From positions 1 through 56,856 of the forward strand of contig JAJXWO010000026.1 in NCBI GenBank assembly GCA_021781535.1: a DNA stretch of 56,856 nucleotides, given 5' to 3'. Shown here one piece after another: positions 55,080 to 56,856 of the stretch; position 1 is the stretch's first letter, and the number at the start of each line of letters is the position of its first letter. Made by a program: the position numbers and the translations under genes. The notes under the pieces are model-generated. The model searched no databases. It worked only from the letters and a program-made list of their open reading frames with translations, and was not told the origin of the DNA. The DNA comes from Deltaproteobacteria bacterium (GTDB lineage Bacteria > Desulfobacterota > Desulfuromonadia > Geobacterales > Pseudopelobacteraceae).

Positions 55080-56297
55080 ATGGCATTAAAACGAATGTTC
55101 TGCTTGCTGACAGGTATAGGATTGCTGTTTTCCTCTGGCGTCGCCTGGTCAGCAGAAGTGCACGGCAGAAGTTCCACCCAGTACCAATGGTTTACCGATT
55201 ACCTGACTGGCAATAAACAGGCTGAATTTGGCGAATATCTCAGTCTGTCAGTCACAAAGATCGACCCGGAAGGGAAATTGTCAATTCAAGGTTACGGCCG
55301 CGGAACACAGGATATTTTGAATGGTCAGGGTCTGAATGGCAGGCTCTACTTCCTGTATGCCGACTACAGCAATCTTTTTGACAAGGCCGACATCCGTCTA
55401 GGTCGCCAGTTTGTCAACTACGCAGCCGGCAGCGCCCTCATCGACGGCGGCAAGATCGACCTGAAGAATGTCGGTCCGGTTGCCTTCTCCGTCATGGGCG
55501 GCCGCAACGTCATCTTCAATCTTGATGGCGAAGCGTCCACCAGCCATGACTACGTTTGGGGAATCTCCGCAAACCTGACCGGGTTCAAAAGCACCAATGC
55601 CGAATTGAGCTATTTTATGAAGCTCGATGATGCCGGTATCGCCCGTGACCAGATCGGCGGCACATTCAACCAATACCTGCTGAATTCATTAAAAGTCTAC
55701 ACCAACGCCCGCTTTGACATGACCAGCGAAGTATTCAGCGAAGTGCTGGCCGGTGTCAAATACTACCCGTCGTCCGACCTTATCTTTACCGGTGAATGGT
55801 ATCAGAGCTATCCCATCTTCGACAACTCATCCATTTACTCTGTTTTTGCCGTTGGTCGTTACCAGGAAGGCGTATTCCGCGCCGACTACACCATCAACGA
55901 CATGGTCAGCGTCAATGCCGGCTACACGAGGCAGATCTATGGCGACGAAGGCGGTGATACCGACGTATACGCGATTGGCACCACGCTCCGCCCGATCGAA
56001 AAGGTTCAAGTCGACCTGACCTACGATTACCAACTTGGTTACGGCGGCAAACTGAACGGCGGTGCCTTGGAAGTCAGCTACACGCCCATCGCGCCCCTTG
56101 AACTGGCCGGCGGCATCCATTACGACACCTACGAGCGCGACCGGGCGACCGGGCTGGAAACCGCCCGTAAATACTGGTTGGGCACCAAATACAAACTCAA
56201 CAAAAGCATGACCGCATCCGTCCGCGTCGAAGACAACGTCAACCAGCAGTACAAAAATGACTGGGCGGGTCGCGCCGTATTCAACTACGACTTCTAA
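55080..56297 (+). CDS. outer-membrane porin of a porin-cytochrome cluster
   Basis: 405 residues. Start at 55080 (MALKRMFCLLTG), set by AAAGGAGG six bases upstream. The signal peptide ends near WSAEVHG. The mature part is a beta barrel: alternating hydrophobic/polar strands such as LSIQGYGRGTQDIL, VQVDLTYDYQLGYGG and RVEDNVNQQYKNDWAGRAVFNYDF, ending in a terminal Phe, the sorting signal of outer-membrane proteins. No cysteine pattern is present in the mature chain. Together with the following multiheme cytochrome it resembles the trans-outer-membrane conduits of Geobacter (OmbB, ExtB type). Whether a surface cytochrome follows is beyond the window. Confidence 0.82.
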   Translation: MALKRMFCLLTGIGLLFSSGVAWSAEVHGRSSTQYQWFTDYLTGNKQAEFGEYLSLSVTKIDPEGKLSIQGYGRGTQDILNGQGLNGRLYFLYADYSNLFDKADIRLGRQFVNYAAGSALIDGGKIDLKNVGPVAFSVMGGRNVIFNLDGEASTSHDYVWGISANLTGFKSTNAELSYFMKLDDAGIARDQIGGTFNQYLLNSLKVYTNARFDMTSEVFSEVLAGVKYYPSSDLIFTGEWYQSYPIFDNSSIYSVFAVGRYQEGVFRADYTINDMVSVNAGYTRQIYGDEGGDTDVYAIGTTLRPIEKVQVDLTYDYQLGYGGKLNGGALEVSYTPIAPLELAGGIHYDTYERDRATGLETARKYWLGTKYKLNKSMTASVRVEDNVNQQYKNDWAGRAVFNYDF

Positions 56298-56312
56298 GAA
56301 AGGGGGCACGCG

Positions 56313-56856
56313 TGAAAAAAATAGTTTTTATACTCGCACTACTCGGCTTCGGACTAATCTGCCTCCAGCAGAAGTCGTATGCCGACAAAAAGACCGATCA
56401 TGCCGATTACAAAAGCATGACGATCAGGGAGTGCAACTCCTGCCATAAATCCGAAGGCATTGCACCGAACCATGATGCGGATTTTATCCGTGGTCACCGG
56501 GTCCTGGCCAGCAATTCAGGTAACAACTGCAGCCAGTGCCATGATCAGAAATGGTGCCTCGACTGCCACAAAGGCGGCGGCACGGGCGATAAGCTGTCAC
56601 AGGACAACTTCGGTCGCGATTACAAACCGAAGAGCCACCGCAGCGACTTCATGAGCATTCATCCACTCAAGGCGCTGGACAACCCGCAGCAGTGCTACCG
56701 TTGCCATGACGCCGTAGCATTCTGCAACTCCTGTCACAGCCGTTTCCCCATGGGATCATTGCGCATCAAGTCGCACTTGATGCTGGGACCTAATGGACAG
56801 ACAACCTCCTGGGGAATCGGCGAGCATTCCATCGAGGCGCGCCGGAACCTGCAGTC
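56313..56856 (+). CDS. multiheme c-type cytochrome (5' part, cut by window end)
   Basis: It starts with GTG at 56313, AAGGGGG five bases upstream, 15 bases after the porin. The signal peptide is about MKKIVFILALLGFGLICLQQ to SYADKK. Five heme motifs are present before the end: CNSCH, CSQCH, CLDCH (in QKWCLDCHKGG), CYRCH and CNSCH. The spacing and the WCxxCH form resemble periplasmic cytochromes of porin-cytochrome conduits. The chain continues past 56856. It would hand electrons to the porin-spanning complex. Confidence 0.9.

Overview
The window looks like chromosome of a dissimilatory metal-reducing member of the Geobacterales (Geobacter and relatives). The basis is gene content: NrfHA cytochrome c nitrite reductase, the SfrAB-type soluble NADPH oxidoreductase, several c-type heme proteins, a porin followed by a multiheme cytochrome, heme-bearing sensor kinases, and HD-GYP and sigma-54 response regulators. 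No rRNA, tRNA, CRISPR array, phage or insertion sequence was seen. The species cannot be named from the sequence alone.

Layout. 1-4320 (mostly minus) holds a heme c/CopD-like/cytochrome b5-like membrane fusion, nrfHA behind an FNR/HcpR-type promoter, and a DUF4124 membrane protein. 4562-7555 (minus) holds a flavoprotein, an ABC-2 exporter operon and a thioredoxin-fold protein without its CxxC. 7849-9341 (plus) holds a 52-residue membrane protein with its own promoter and terminator, and a Met-rich monoheme lipoprotein. 9584-17654 is a complete kdpABCDE potassium operon led by a small soluble protein. 17793-23891 holds an MFS transporter, Hsp20, a possible gene remnant, a heme-containing hybrid histidine kinase and an M29 aminopeptidase. 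24128-28757 is sfrBA. 28851-35722 holds a B12/radical SAM protein with a small Cys4 partner, a flavodiiron protein, and a HEAT/HD-GYP cluster. 35880-39717 holds radA and an acyl-CoA ligase/acyl-ACP thioesterase pair. 39827-46458 holds an ArsR-methyltransferase regulator (SahR type) with ahcY, a DUF4149 protein, a secreted CFI-box metalloprotease with its partner, and metK. 46556-48796 is a family B DNA polymerase interrupted by one in-frame TAG and flanked by two copies of a palindromic repeat. 48943-50692 holds a TIGR04073-type protein, galU and an FmdB zinc ribbon. 50891-56856 holds a two-component system (NMT1-domain kinase plus NtrC-type activator), a good sigma-54 promoter, a small Cys-rich protein, an outer-membrane porin and a multiheme cytochrome cut by the window end.

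Most promising system. The right-hand end reads as a signal-to-electron-conduit module. A kinase with a periplasmic substrate-binding-like domain pairs with a sigma-54 activator. A -24/-12 promoter with exact GG-N10-GC spacing follows 235 bp downstream of that activator. It would drive a small cysteine protein, possibly on a nearly leaderless transcript, and then the porin and cytochrome. The regulatory wiring is inference; the promoter and gene order are read directly. Other points of note are the amber-interrupted polymerase between repeats, the palindrome over the sahR -10 element, and the class II-spaced FNR/HcpR box before nrfH.
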